Notes: generated by a model from the letters alone, not told the origin. Counted from the first letter of the stretch, positions 11,701 to 23,046 are shown. The stretch is 64,000 bases of DNA from Aplidium turbinatum (GCA_918807975.1 OU964918.1:21746477-21810476), one strand, 5' to 3'. Numbers and translations are program-made.

Positions 11701-12453
11701 CGGCGCCTAACTGTCTGCGCCTAATAGACGCGGACCCCTCGCATGTATTGTGAAACGTCTTCAATTGTATTGTGAAACGTCTTCAAACATTTTCAATTTT
11801 CTGATAAAAAATGGACAAATATGATGCTCTAGGTTTTTTTATGGGGTTTTTCTAAGTGGGTTTTTAAAAAAAAAACACTCAGGTTTTTAAAAAAAAACAC
11901 CACCCGGTTTTTTTTTGGTTGGGTAAAATACCGATAACCCTGGTACAAGTGGTGTTTCAAAGATAAATTACTTCACGAAAGAGATTTAGATCATTTAAAT
12001 GGACTTAAAGAATGAAAAAAGCGAAAAACAACCTATGTTGCTCTTGGCTGCAAAAGAGTAGGCTTTCTCTGGAACGTGAATTACTACTGATGAGCAGTGA
12101 GCACGCACGCTCACAGTCACACACTGCTCAATGCTCATCTTTCCACGCGTGAGAGGCAACTTCAAAGTCAAAACGCGTGGTAGCAAAAAAGCGAATGAGA
12201 GGTTGAATATTTATTCTCATTTCACGAGTTATCCAAACGTCCGTTAGATGTTTTGTAACTTCAAACATGAAATCGATTTTAGCAAACTTAGTTGAAACTA
12301 TGACACAACGAACAATTACGTGAATACAGCTTACTACAGCAAATGCATTTTTCAAAACAGTCATCTGTGTTTTGCTTCAATAAGCACTGTATGTATATAT
12401 TGTGAAAATATATACATCTCATACACTCATCTATATACACTCCTGCACTACGG
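11701..12453. other. No gene seen; T-rich relic
   Basis: No gene is visible. Around 11840-11945 there are several A/T homopolymers and the motif GGTAAAATACCGATAACCCTGG, the last part of which looks like a hAT-type terminal end. The rest is featureless AT-rich sequence. Confidence 0.3.
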
Positions 12454-13036
12454 CAGGCCTCGAAATATCCGGCGATCATGACCTCCGGAATGACCTCGAA
12501 TGTCTGCCGAAGCCGACTCATTGGTCGGTCATAAATGACCGCCACAAAATTCTTGACAAAAATAGAGCTAATGCAGCAAAAATATATTTTAAATTTGAAT
12601 TGTTACAATTGTTTGTTTAACGCGAACAAATACGGAGCTGAAACAATCATACAGTAGTACAGGCAATTGCTTTAAAGATCACATTAGAGTGGCGTGGTTA
12701 AACGAGCTGATGGCAAAAGTAGCCATTTTTACATCACTTCAACGCCTTGCAATGTTGCCTTGAAATAAAGTTGTCTGAACTTTTCGGCAGGATATGTATT
12801 CTAATTTTAACAATGAGGATTATTGCGTTACATTGATCGTTTGTTAAAAAGAAACGTCACAGAGAAGCAAGTCTCAGCTGGGTTCCGCACGTGCTTAGGC
12901 GAATGTGGAGACCTTATTCACGCTGATACAGTTCACGCAAAAAATATGTCCGGTTGAGATATTAAATGTCCGCTGAAAGGGCCAGTCCGGTAGGACATGC
13001 TTGAACGCCGGAAAAAAGTACAAATTTCGAGGCCTG
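12454..13036. mobile_element. 583-bp MITE with CAGGCCTCGAAA ends
   Basis: The ends CAGGCCTCGAAAT and ATTTCGAGGCCTG are perfect inverted repeats, with CCGGCG just inside both. CTACGG flanks both sides (12448-12453 and 13037-13042), a 6-bp target duplication. No coding frame belongs to it. A related end without a partner lies at 18214. The superfamily is uncertain. Confidence 0.7.
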
Positions 13037-13580
13037 CTACGGGATTCGATAAAAGACAGTCGATAAAAAACAGAAAAGAAAACACTTTGCCGTTGTTAAC
13101 GCTTTGAAGGTAAGTAACACAGGCCAACAAAGAAAAATTTTTTTTAAAAGGCACGACATGTTAGTCATTTTAGGGTATTTCGAGGCCCCTGATTCCGAAA
13201 ATGCGCTTGTTTTTTTCGAATTAGCTCTAGTTTTTGAGATACAGCAAAAACATTTTTTTCGCAATTTTGAGCCCCTACAGATTTAACGTCGTGTCGTGAA
13301 AAACTATAAATGGCAACATCCATGCAATGGCCGCCTTGCGCACTCCATGTAAACATGATGTTCCAACTTCCTTTGTGACGACTTCATTCGAACATGTTCA
13401 CCGTGCAGAAGTATCAATAAGTTTTTTTTTTAATAAGGTGATTCCACGGCTCTCTTTACACCATGGCACTCTGAACTTCTTAGCCTTGAGCCCAGAAACG
13501 GGTTTGAATGCAATGTTTGCATATTTTAGGAGGAACTTATCTTGATCAACTTATATTGTTCAACCAGTTTCATGTCAAAG
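13037..13580. other. No gene seen
   Basis: AT-rich sequence with no supported gene. A short stretch near 13179 (TTTCGAGGCCCCTG) resembles the terminal repeat of the neighbouring 583-bp element and may be a relic of another copy. Confidence 0.35.
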
Positions 13581-13684
13581 TAATAATAATAATGCTTGTT
13601 TTTATATAGCGCTGTATCCATCGCAGAATGCGCTGCTCCTCAGCACTTTACAAAGCAGACAGTGTCAATGCAGGCGTATAGAGG
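13581..13684 (-). mobile_element. SINE, 5'-truncated copy
   Basis: This is the 3' half of the same SINE as at 11257: an (ATT)n tail, the TATATAAAAAC box and the GGAGCAGCGCATTCTGCG body. The tRNA-like head is missing, as expected for 5' truncation at insertion. Confidence 0.8.
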
Positions 13685-13846
13685 ACAGCATCCTACTCGT
13701 CAAAGGCATGTTTTATTAGCCTATGCCATTTATTAGCCTATACATAAAAAAACTTCTTGCAGCAAAGACTTGGTCTTAGCAAAGGCTTAGAATAAAATTT
13801 CATTTGTACAAGTATCAGATCCATTTCAGTAGGCCTACCTTTTGAC

Positions 13847-13912
13847 GGAATGGCCCGTTTCGGCGAGTCCAATTCGGCTAGTCCGATTCGGCGAGTGCCC
13901 TATTCGGCGATT
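13847..13912. repeat. Relic of the AGTCCGATTCGGCT terminal repeat
   Basis: GGAATGGCCCGTTTCGGC, followed by short tandem units of AGTCCGATTCGGC type, matches the end of the Mutator-like element at 25817 (complement). Only one end is present, next to the telomere-like tract. Confidence 0.6.
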
Positions 13913-13967
13913 TTTTTGAATTTTTTTTTTAATTATCAGGTACCGTAGCCTAATTATCATTGCCGTT

Positions 13968-14093
13968 TTATGGTTAGGGGTTGGGGTTAGAGGTTAGAGT
14001 TGGAGTTAGGGGGTTAAGGGTTAGGGTATAAGGGGGTTAAGAGTTAGGGTTATGGGGGTGAGGATTAGGGGGTTAAGGGTTAGGGGGTTAAGG
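13968..14093 (+). repeat. Interstitial degenerate TTAGGG-type tract
   Basis: Irregular TTAGGG, TTAGGGG and TTAAGGG units continue to 14093 and resume at 18192-18211 after a transposon insertion. TTAGGG is the usual metazoan telomere unit. The irregular spacing and flanking unique DNA indicate an internal tract and not a chromosome end. Confidence 0.8.
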
Positions 14094-14832
14094 TAGGGGT
14101 GTTCAATTTAGATTTCGATTAAGGTGATATTCGAAATTCGTTTTTCGTATCGGACATATTCGAAATTATAGCCGCCTTTTCGGCAAAACGCGGTTGAAAG
14201 TAACGCGAGTGGCGCGAAATCTGTCTTGTCGCATTTTGCAAGCGAAAAAAGACTTCGACGCATGCGCATCGTCGATCACGTGACTATCACACGCTCTCGC
14301 GGGTCCAACGGCCAGTCCTGCACCAGGGATGCCAGATTGGCATTTTTAATGCCAAATTTCTCTCAAGAATGAAGATAGCTAGGTTGTGCAATAGGAAAAG
14401 TGTAGGCTGAGCTTTGTCGCAGTTTTATCCATTTTTTTTACCGAATCCATAGGCGCCTAAGCCGTGGGAGCAGGGCCGCAGAGCAAGGGGTAGCCATACC
14501 GCAGAGCAAGGGGGGGCAACTTTTTTTAGGGGGGCCGAAAAAATTTATATGGGCAAAATTATTATTATTGTAGCTGTTGCCCGAGAATGTTGAGATTTTG
14601 CCATAGGGGGGCGAATTTTTTTCAGGGGGGGCGAGGCCCCTCTGGCTACGGGCCTGCGTGGGGGCCAGGCCCCCACGCATATTTCTGTGTGGGGGCAACT
14701 TTTTATGCTGTATTGATACATAAAACAATAGATGAACTAGTAATCGGCAGCAGGAAAACACTTTTTGAATGCAAACCGCAACAGCTTCGCGATAAATAAT
14801 CACTAGAACGAGTTGCGATGCTACAATCCAAC

Positions 14833-14920
14833 ACCAGACAACAAAATCTGTCATTTTTACATTGATTTAATGTCTGCAGACGTTGAATCAATGTAAAAAT
14901 GACTGATTTTGCATCCTGGG
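14833..14920. repeat. 88-bp palindromic element, copy 2
   Basis: The arms ATTTTTACATTGATTTAATG and GTTGAATCAATGTAAAAAT meet at CTGCAG (14874-14879). The outer parts CCAGAC...CAAAAT and ATTTTG...CCTGGG also pair. It is almost a perfect hairpin. Confidence 0.85.
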
Positions 14921-15918
14921 ACATAGCAAATGTCATCAGATGTTGAATGCACCCAAAAACAACATAATTTGCTACGTAGACAGAACGTGCGTTTAGCTTT
15001 ATGCTCTTGCAAACATACTCGATGTCGCTTTCGAGTTGAAACCTCTGCACCAGTGGCGTATTCTCCATGCATGCAAGGCATGCACTGCATGCCTTACAAT
15101 TCTGATCAAATCAGAAATCTTTCAGAAACAACGAATTTATGCGTAGAAATTGAAAATGTTAATAGCAGAACCACCTCGCTCTCTTAATTTCAAATTTCAA
15201 TATTCGAAACAACTGTTCGTTTTCAAAATTTGGAAACTTTGCTGACCCTGGCAACTCTGCATGCTGAAACGAGCTCAGCATGCGATGATAATACAATTTG
15301 CCTATTTGCCGCTCTTTTACAACAGCGTGGAACCTACAGCGTGGAACTTTTACAACAGCGTGGCGCAAATGGAACCAAGGCATGCAGATTTGAAATTGCA
15401 TGCAAAACAAAAATCACCATCACGAGACAGGGTTGCCAGATTGGTCTTTTTAAGGCCAAATTTCAGAAATTTGGGGTTTTTAAAAAGTGCTTGGTTGAAC
15501 TATTTTTGTTTGGACACTTGGTATTTTTTAGTTTTCCGATTGGCATTTGTTTGGCCTTTTTTCTTTTGGTTCTCATAGTTTAAGTCCTTGCGGTTTTCTT
15601 CTGTAGATAGTATGATATACTTGAGACCTAAGCACAGTAGTTAAAAAGATCATCAAGAAAACGGGTCGGGTGTATGCTGAAGGCCATACACCGCTACATA
15701 GCCCTTCAAGTCCGCTTTCCTGCCATGCAGGATAAAGATATAAAATTAAGACATTGGACTCATGGTGCGTTCCAAACCTCATTTTTTGCAAAACAGCTTA
15801 AACAATTATCAGCTAAGAAAGGCTCAGATTGCAATATATATCAATTACGAAAAATTTGTTACCAACAAGGTCATTAAGCAACAAACCAGTCCAAGAAAGT
15901 TTATGCATTGGTTGCTGT

Positions 15919-16791
15919 CATAGGCGCCGAGTTTTCAAAATAGCTGGGCGGGCGAACACATACTGTCGCGTCACGTCGTGATCACCAATAATAATGTAGA
16001 ATTCCACTGTTGTTTTCTTGCCACCAAGGTCCAAGATCTAGGCTTCCTAGTTCCTACTACTATAAATTGCAAATATCTAGCGATAAACTGCGCTATTGAA
16101 CCGAGCTTACATTGAATCTACAATAGAACAGTTAACGAAGGAGCTGAATTGCAACTAATGAGTGACAACCAACGGTTTCATCCGGCCAAACCAACACGTG
16201 TGCACTGTTCAGTAGTGCACAGTTTAATATCAGTGACGTAACAGACGCAACTGTGATGGTTGAGACGACAACATAGAGCATTTTAGCAGCAGAGTTAATT
16301 GATGACGTCGTTTGAGAGAAAATTACTCCTTTGAAGAACAATGCTACAGTTTTTACATCGATTTAACATCTGGCGATGTTAAAACGATGTAACAGCAGTG
16401 GAAATTGCGGTCAGACTTTTGCTGCAAATGAAGTTCCTCACAGGTTTGCACAATTTACTTGATTTATAGCACTGGGCTTACGAGTGGCAGAGTGGAGACA
16501 AACGGCGCGGCTGGACAGACACTTTTGCTCGTTTAACGGCGAATCAACGTTGTTTAACGTTGCATGAATGTAACATGGCAATAATTGACGAAAACTAATC
16601 GCTTAATTAGTAGGTCTAGTAGGGCCTATCATATGGCGACAAAACAACCTTGCGAATAAGGTAAGTAGGCTAGTATTAGAAGGTGGCAGATGGTTACAGA
16701 AATTTTTGGACTTAAAATTTAATTAATTTTTTTTTTAATTCCTGAAATGTCCGGCGGGCGCGGCCCACCCGCCCGGGACTCGGCGCAGGTG
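15919..16791. mobile_element. hAT-type MITE with CATAGGCGCCGAG ends
   Basis: The left end CATAGGCGCCGAGTTTT with GGGCGGGCG inside matches the complement of the right end (CGCCCGGGACTCGGCGCAGGTG). Flanks GTTGCTGT and GTTGCTTG agree at 6 of 8 bases, a decayed 8-bp target duplication. It has no transposase and carries an 88-bp palindrome copy at 16329. Confidence 0.6.
16329..16416. repeat. 88-bp palindromic element, copy 3 (degenerate)
   Basis: The core arms TTTTTACATCGATTTAACATC and GATGTTAAAACGATGTAAC still pair around the centre at about 16372. The outer arms have decayed. Confidence 0.6.
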
Positions 16792-16877
16792 GTTGCTTGC
16801 TTAATTACGCCGCATAACTTCCACCGAAAGAGGTCGTGTGGCTTCTTGCGTCACAATGCTCTCGGCACGAATCGGAA

Positions 16878-17095
16878 AACTTCTATAATGACGCTACTAT
16901 TTTCTTCTGTGCAAAGTTTCACTAGGCTTTTTTCTTTGGGTTTATTTTTGCAACTTCTACAATGACGCTACTATTTTCTTCTGTGCAAAGTTTCACCAGG
17001 ATTTTTTCTTTATTTTTGCAACTTCTACAATGACGCTACTATTTTCTTCCGTGCAAAGTTTCACTAGGATTTTTTCTTTGGGTTTATTTTTGCGT
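16878..17095 (+). repeat. Three ~70-bp tandem units
   Basis: AACTTCTAYAATGACGCTAC followed by TATTTTCTTCYGTGCAAAG and a T-rich end recurs at about 16878, 16951 and 17019. The copies differ by a few bases and one short length change in the T-rich part. No function is evident. Confidence 0.85.
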
Positions 17096-17323
17096 GTCAT
17101 GTGAACAAAAGTTAATTTTCCCTGGACCTTTTCTTTCTTACTGTAATACCAAAACTTGACAAATTTTGCTGCATCTTGCTGCGATAGCCTACTCGCATGA
17201 TCTCATTTTGTAACGAATCTTGCCTTATCAATATCACTCGGAGATCAAAGCCAGGCATTGTGACGTAAGACTTGAAATAAGCTGTGCGTGGTTAGTGTAG
17301 AAGTACACCCGCACTCCCATCGA

Positions 17324-17411
17324 TTCTTAGCGAAAAATTCACCTTTGTTACACTGATTCAATGTCATCAATCGTTGAAGCAACGTAAAACTCGAAATTTT
17401 TCCTGCTTGAA
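17324..17411. repeat. 88-bp palindromic element, copy 4 (degenerate)
   Basis: TGTTACACTGATTCAATGTC and TCGTTGAAGCAACGTAAAAC align to the two arms of the family around a centre at about 17367. Several mismatches show an older copy. Confidence 0.5.
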
Positions 17412-17589
17412 TTGAAGCTAAGGGATACAGTATTAACATTTTCTAGATGCTCGCACTAGAATGGGCGGGAAATTATATTCTCACAGCAATTGTTTGTGCT
17501 ATGCAAGCACGTTTGAGAAACTTGTGTTTCTTCTAAAGGCATGCATGGCTGGTTTTGAGTGTGCTTTTGCTGGCCGATGTTTATCAGCG

Positions 17590-17675
17590 AAAAATAGCCG
17601 ATACGATATATCGGCTACACCTGATATCGGCCGATACCGTACATATCGGCTGACCGATATATCGGTCGAGCTCTA
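17590..17675. repeat. TATCGGCC-rich inverted motif cluster
   Basis: Repeated GATATATCGG, ATATCGGCCGATACCG and CCGATATATCGGTCGAGC give a dense set of short palindromes of the kind found near the ends of some hAT elements. No partner end was found. Confidence 0.4.
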
Positions 17676-18191
17676 CAAATTTGCAAAATTTTTCTGTGGG
17701 GGCATGTCCCCAGACCCCCCTACACTGGCTATGACCCTCCTTCCATTGCATGCCTACGAAAATCAACCAGGATACGCCACTGTTCTGCACTCTGCAGTGA
17801 AATGTCACGGCAGTGAATCGCTCGCTGTGAAAATGAACTTGAAGTGTTTGGGATCCCAGCGACCTCGGGTCCAGCGGAGCGATTGTTTTCAAAAGCTGGC
17901 CTGACCGTTACGAAGCTGAGATCCCGACTGACGGGTGACTATGTCGATCAGCTTGTGTTCATAAACACCAACATGGGCCTGGAGCTGTAGACGTTATTTT
18001 GTGTTCTTTATTCCAAATTTTCATGGCTTTTGTTCGCGTTTTCTAGCAAATTTTCATGTCGTTTCTTTCAATAAAATCACAGTTTGCAGTTTGGTGAATA
18101 GTTGTGATATTCAAAATCGAAATTCGGAAATCGAAAATAAATTGAATTTCGAGTTTCGAATATTCAAATAATCGAAATTGAACACCCCTAG

Positions 18192-18211
18192 GTTAAGGGT
18201 TAGGGGGTTAA
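18192..18211 (+). repeat. Right remainder of the TTAGGG-type tract
   Basis: This short run of GGTTAAGG and TTAGGG units is the continuation of the tract that ends at 14093. The two were separated by the 4.1-kb hAT-like insertion. Confidence 0.7.
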
Positions 18212-18213
18212 GC

Positions 18214-18363
18214 AGGCCTCGAAACGTTTTTTTTCTTCCGGCGGCCAATCGTGTCCGACTGAAGCAAGCTGTTCGGCGGCCATTCACAAGCGCATGGCGG
18301 CCATCCGAACTTCGACACGCATGAGTAAATCGCATTGCCTGATGCGCGATAATTAACTGATAA
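18214..18363. mobile_element. Single CAGGCCTCGAAA element end
   Basis: CAGGCCTCGAAACG with CCGGCGGCCAATCGTGTCCG inside resembles the left end of the 583-bp element at 12454. No matching right end was found, so this is either a truncated copy or one whose far end has decayed. Confidence 0.45.
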
Positions 18364-18451
18364 CCCAGACAGGAAAATCCGCCATTTTTACATTGATTCA
18401 ACGTCTGTAATGGTTGAATCAATGCGAAAATGACGAACTTTGTTGTATGGG
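18364..18451. repeat. 88-bp palindromic element, copy 5
   Basis: CCCAGAC at the left edge and TATGGG at the right frame arms ATTTTTACATTGATTCAACG and GGTTGAATCAATGCGAAAAT. The centre has drifted from CTGCAG to CTGTAATGG. Confidence 0.75.
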
Positions 18452-18731
18452 AAGGAACAAAAGTTTACCATAAAATCTACACAAACAGCTTACCTGAAGC
18501 AGAAGGGCCCAGCGTATTGGAAAAGGTTTGTTGAAATATTTACAGCTACAAAGGCCTATGTATTTTATCAAGCTGGTCGAGAAATAATGGTATTTGGTAG
18601 GCCTACCTGTAGTTATAATCACCTGCTCTCAAACAAAAGGCAGTGCAAACATATCAAAGCTGGTGGTGATTTATTAGTTTATATGTACAGTGTAGTCAGC
18701 TTTTCGAACCAACAGAGCAGTTCTCCAACAG

Positions 18732-18998
18732 ATGGGCCAGGAGCAGCAGATAATGAGATCTATAAAAATGTGGCAACTGAAGTTCTTGGGTCACAGCATT
18801 AGGAAAGGCGAACTTGAAGATTTATCTTTAAGTGGAAAAATAATAGGAAAACGGTCAAGAGGAGCTCAAAGATTCACATTTTTGCACAATTTTCAACCAC
18901 AAATCAAAAATCCTACTAAAATTTGGCAAGACGCACGAGATCGTTCAAACTGGAACATCATTGTACATCGAGGGCTGTATCAGCCATGATACCTACAA
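18732..18998 (+). pseudogene. LINE reverse-transcriptase C-terminal remnant
   Basis: One open frame encodes QLKFLGHSIRKGELEDLSLS followed by GKIIGKRSRGAQRFTFL and, later, IWQDARDRSNWNIIVHRG. These blocks are typical of the C-terminal tail of endonuclease/reverse-transcriptase LINE proteins common in marine invertebrates. In the full protein this tail follows the reverse transcriptase. Only about the last 85 residues remain here, with no upstream catalytic part, as expected for a 5'-truncated insertion. A piece of what may be the same family lies at 22337-22651. Confidence 0.75.
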
Positions 18999-19454
18999 AG
19001 AGAGAGTGTAGTCTACATCAGGGTCAAAGAGAGAACATTTCAGGCAAAACTCGAATGCAGTCGAAATTGGTTAATTGCTTACCGCTTAAACGCATTCGTT
19101 TTATTGCGTACAAATAATTTGAAATCCCAAACCAATGTAACAAACATGAAACAATATCAGATAATCCTAAGTCTATGACGAACTGGAAATGTGATTAACC
19201 AATTTCGTGTGAGACCTTTAAAATTCAACTCGAGATGCACGAGCACCCACGAGATGTATTGCTGCAAAGGTATGCTTCTCTTGGTTGAAAGCGAGCGAAG
19301 GAGATTAGTCTTCAATAAAACCAGAAACAATCGACTCATTGTGCCAGTGCATATTTTTTCTTATAGTCTAAAGACTTGTTTTTCCAGGCAGGTTTTGCTG
19401 GCTAAATTCAGACGAGTGTTCTAGTAAAATAATGAGGGTGTATTACAGGCATAG

Positions 19455-19708
19455 TTACTCAAGTTTACGGGTCATAATGGTGTCAGTATGCCACGCAATC
19501 ACGGCAGGTTCGGGGTCATATGCTGATAAGTCTGGTCCATCCAGAGATACACGCATTAATGACTCAATTGTTTTTGCTTTTAATGAAGTTCTCCAATCTC
19601 CCAACAGTCGCTTCAAGAGAGAGAAACAGCGCTCTACGTGCGCAGATGATGAAGGCAAGGTCAGTACGATCTCTATTACATGCAAAACATTTGAAAATGT
19701 ACTGTAAT
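19455..19708 (-). pseudogene. hAT transposase C-terminal (dimerisation) remnant
   Basis: The minus-strand frame encodes VLTLPSSSAHVERCFSLLKR and then DWRTSLKAKTIESLMRVSLDGP. This is the hAT dimerisation domain, close to ZNF862-type transposases. Upstream coding sequence on the same strand is not adjacent but lies beyond 32911, on the far side of the 13.2-kb insertion whose target duplication GATTTTTG starts at 19709. This is the outermost layer of the nested stack. The transposase is decayed. hAT enzymes cut and paste DNA through an RNase H-like fold and act as multimers through this region. Confidence 0.7.
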
Positions 19709-19829
19709 GATTTTTGGGTGCTGGTTAAAGATCGGCCGCCTTGGTCAGTGACGTCACGAAAAGTGTGACGTCATGCAAAAAAACGCAACTACTTTTAGGA
19801 AGGGTGCAAAAACGCGGAATAGAAGTAAA

Positions 19830-21260
19830 AGCGGAATGCTTAACTTAAACTGTACTATTTTGTACCAATTCTCAGCAATTCAATTTTTACAATAAAAATA
19901 CCAAACCAACACAAATTAAAAATGTATGTTTTGCTTTATTAACCTACCAAGTTTCACGTTTATATGTTATCTACAAAACAAGCTTTTTTCCAAGGCGATT
20001 CGATCGTGGTTCAGTATTAGCCACCCACAGTTTGCTGTGATCGATGAATACTGCCTCCACCAAATATGCTGTAGCTTTCTCATTTCTGCTCGGATTCTAA
20101 CAATTTTACTATCGTTGGATGGCATTATGCTTCATCTACTCGAATGGATTAATTGCCAATCTAAAGTAGGCATTATATTTATGTAGCGCTAACTTAAACT
20201 TTACTATTTTGTACCAATTCTCAGCAATTCAATTTTTACAATAAAAATACCAAACCAACACAAATTAAAAGAGTATGTCTTGCCTTATTAACCTACCAAC
20301 TTTCACGTTTATATGTTATCTACAAAACGAGACATCGTTGTTCAAACGTAACCGCTCGACGAAGCTTTTTTCCAAGGCGATTCGATCGTGGTTCAGTAGG
20401 CTATTAGCCGCCCACAGTTTGCTGTGATCGATGAATACTGCCTCCACCAAATATGCTGTAGCTTTCTCATTTCTGCTCGGATTCTAACAATTTTACTATC
20501 GTTGGATGGCATTATGCTTCATCTACTCGAATGGATTAATTGCCAATCTAAAGTAGGCATTATATTTATGTAGCGATAACTTAAACTTATGTATGAGTAT
20601 GTAAGAGTATGTCTTGACTTATTAACCTACCAACTTTCACGTTTATATGTTATCTACAAAACGAGCAATCGTTGTTCAAACGTAACCGCTCGACAAAGCT
20701 TTTTTCCAATGCATTTTTCAAGGCGATTCGATCGTGGTTAAGTATTAGCCGCCCACAGTTTGCTGTGATCGATGAATGCTGCCTCCACCAAATATGCTGT
20801 AGCTTTCTCATTTCTGCTCGGATTCTAACAATTTTTCTATCGTTGGATGGCATTATGCTTCATCTACCCGAATGGATTAATTGCCAATCTAAAGTAAGCA
20901 TTATAATGATGTAACGTTAATTTAAACTTTACTATTTTGTACCAATTCTCAGCAATTCATTTTGTACAATAAAAATACCAAACCAACACAAATTAAAAGA
21001 GTATGTCTTGCCTTATTAACCTACCAACTTTCACGTTTATATGTTATCTACAAAACGAGAAATCGTTGTTCAAACGTAACCGCTCGACAAAGTTTTTTTC
21101 CAATGCATTCAGGCGACTCGATTCTCCCCCCGTTCGCTGTGATCGGTGAATAGTGCCTCCACCAAATGTGCTTTAGCTTTCTCATTTCTGCTCGGATTTC
21201 AATAATTTTACCATAGTTAGAAAGCACGATACTTCATCTACACGAATCAGTTAACCCTAA
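19830..21260 (-). repeat. Left-arm tandem array, four units
   Basis: Four units with cores near 20050, 20440, 20780 and 21155 are inverted copies of those at 29470-32770. The innermost is the most diverged. The outermost lacks the segment between AAGCTT and TTGTTTTGTAGATAAC, exactly as the outermost right-arm unit does. Confidence 0.9.
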
Positions 21261-22336
21261 TTCACAAATAAACACTAGGGTGGTCCAAAAAAAACTTTTT
21301 TTGTAAATGTTAATGTCTCACCCTAAAATATTGTTACCATTGATGAGAAAATGATATATGTGAATTTTCATAAAGATTGGTTGATATTTAGGGGTTGCTA
21401 CCGGGGTTCAAAGTTTTGTCGTTTGCCCCCATTTTAACGTTTCGAGAGGATATGATATGATACGGTACAGTAAAAAATACGGTACAGTGCCATTGTATAT
21501 TGCAATAAAAATACAGTTTAATAATTACTCTATGGTCTGTTTATAAACTCATGTGTCTGTATTACGAATTATACTAACTGGTGTACATGTACGAAATGTG
21601 CGACTTTGTATAAGGTAAAGGTGAGTCCCATACTTGAATACAAGCATCGAGGGATGAGGTTCTCATTATACTAAGCCTTCGGCACTAACGAGAGTGGGTC
21701 TGCTACTATTCGGCTAGTCCGATTGGGCTGATCCGATTCGGCTAGTCCGATTCGGCTATTACCCTTTTCGGCTACAGCCCGATTCGGCTAGTCCGATTTG
21801 GCTGATCCGATTCGGCTAGTTCCCTATTGGGCTACAGTCTTTAGCGGTTAGTTCTCTATTTGGCAATTTTTTTGAAAATCCAACGATAATCCTTCTGTAA
21901 TCCAACATCGTTTCTTTTGCATTCCGACAAAGAAAAACAAATTGAAATGAAATTTAGCGAAAAATGTTTGAACTATTAAATTTAACTGTTTGCTCACATA
22001 AAATGGACAACGACGTCTTCTGTTTATTTAGAGAATGTTGTAATATCGCTTCTTTTATAGTTGAAATCATCGAAGCTTTAGATGAGTGGGGTTTAGACCT
22101 AACCATTGAGATCTTAAAACTAAAAAACGAATTAAATTTATTTTTGAACTATCAATGTTTGCTCAGATAAAATTGACGTGTATCATGCATCGCCGTCTGC
22201 ATGCAAACTCAGAATATATTAGAATCCTCAACTATTACAAAATTCTAAATCCAACGACGCCTTCTGTTTATTTGCAGTAGAGAATTTTGTATTTTATTCC
22301 ACAATAGTTGATCTCGAAGCTTTAGATGAGTGGAGT

Positions 22337-22651
22337 ATCATAAATCATATTTATGACACCGGTTACATCCCTAGTGATATGGTACGTTCTATATTCATAA
22401 CTTTACCAAAAAAAACCGGAGCAACAGAATGGTCACTCCACAGAACAATTAGCCTTGTGAATTACGTAACAAACAGCTTACTCCGAATCATGTTGATGAG
22501 ATTGAGACCAAAACTACAATCGGAAATTTCAACAGCACAGTTTTTATTTGTTTCAGACAAAGGGACCACAAAAGGAATTTTTACATTAAAAATGATAACA
22601 GAAAAATGTATGTCCGGTTCTTCTGTTTATTTAGAGGATTTTGTATTTTAA
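22337..22651 (+). pseudogene. LINE reverse-transcriptase fragment
   Basis: The frame encodes HIYDTGYIPSDMVRSIF, ITLPKKTGATEW, HRTISLVNYVTN and DKGTTKGIFTLKMITEK. This is the N-terminal part of a LINE reverse-transcriptase domain, before the FADD catalytic box. The first ~26 bp are also present, inverted, at 25227-25254, so the fragment is partly inside the left arm of the Mutator-like element. The rest of the LINE is absent. Confidence 0.75.
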
Positions 22652-22713
22652 TTCAACAATATGGTATCTTTTGCATTCTTGCATTTTATCCAGTGTTTAC
22701 CTTTGAGTGCTTT

Positions 22714-22801
22714 CCCAGACGGCAAAATACGTCATTTTTACATTCATTCAACGTCTGCAGACGTTGAATCAATGTAAAAATGACGAGTTTTGATGTCTGG
22801 G
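22714..22801. repeat. 88-bp palindromic element, copy 6 (best preserved)
   Basis: It runs from CCCAGACGGCAAAATACGTC at the left to the near-exact complement ending GATGTCTGGG. The inner arms ATTCAACGTCTGCAGACGTTGAAT are perfect around CTGCAG (22755-22760). Only a handful of mismatches occur over 44 base pairs, so an RNA copy would fold into one long hairpin. Confidence 0.9.
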
Positions 22802-23046
22802 TTCGTTCAAAATATGTGTTTTACATGAAAATAACAGTTTTCATGATTACCAATAAGGGTTAATGAGATGAAGTCTCAGCCAAAACGTGTCAACGAAAAA
22901 AAGACAGTTGCCAAATAGCGTTTGCCATAAAAGATGAAGTTAAAACCTAAGTGGCAGTTCAGAGTAAACCTGGGTTTCGGCGTTACATGACCTGAAATTC
23001 CTTTGGTTAGTTCCTTCGTTAGACTCTCAGTTGATGTTACTTGATC

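Larger units (their letters stand above)
14094..18191. mobile_element. 4.1-kb hAT-like element, no transposase seen
   Basis: The ends are TAGGGGTGTTCAATTT and its complement (GAACACCCCTA at 18191), with AATATTCGAAA-like pairing just inside. An exact 8-bp target duplication GGTTAAGG flanks it (14086-14093 and 18192-18199). The terminal TAGGGNTG and the 8-bp duplication fit hAT. The body is a patchwork of smaller elements and shows no recognisable transposase. Confidence 0.75.

Noticed and set aside
12700-12765. Seventh copy of the 88-bp palindrome
   Set aside because: CCATTTTTACATCACTTCAAC resembles one arm, but the second arm is not recognisable.
13968-14093. Chromosome end (telomere)
   Set aside because: Units are irregular and the tract continues into other sequence on both sides.
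15674-15877. 67-codon plus-strand frame (LKAIHRYIALQVRFPAMQDK)
   Set aside because: It looks somewhat protein-like, but I recognise no family and find no continuation, so it was not called as a gene.
17461-17904. 147-codon plus-strand frame
   Set aside because: It spans the TATCGG palindrome cluster and C-rich repeat ends. It is a chance frame in repeat DNA.
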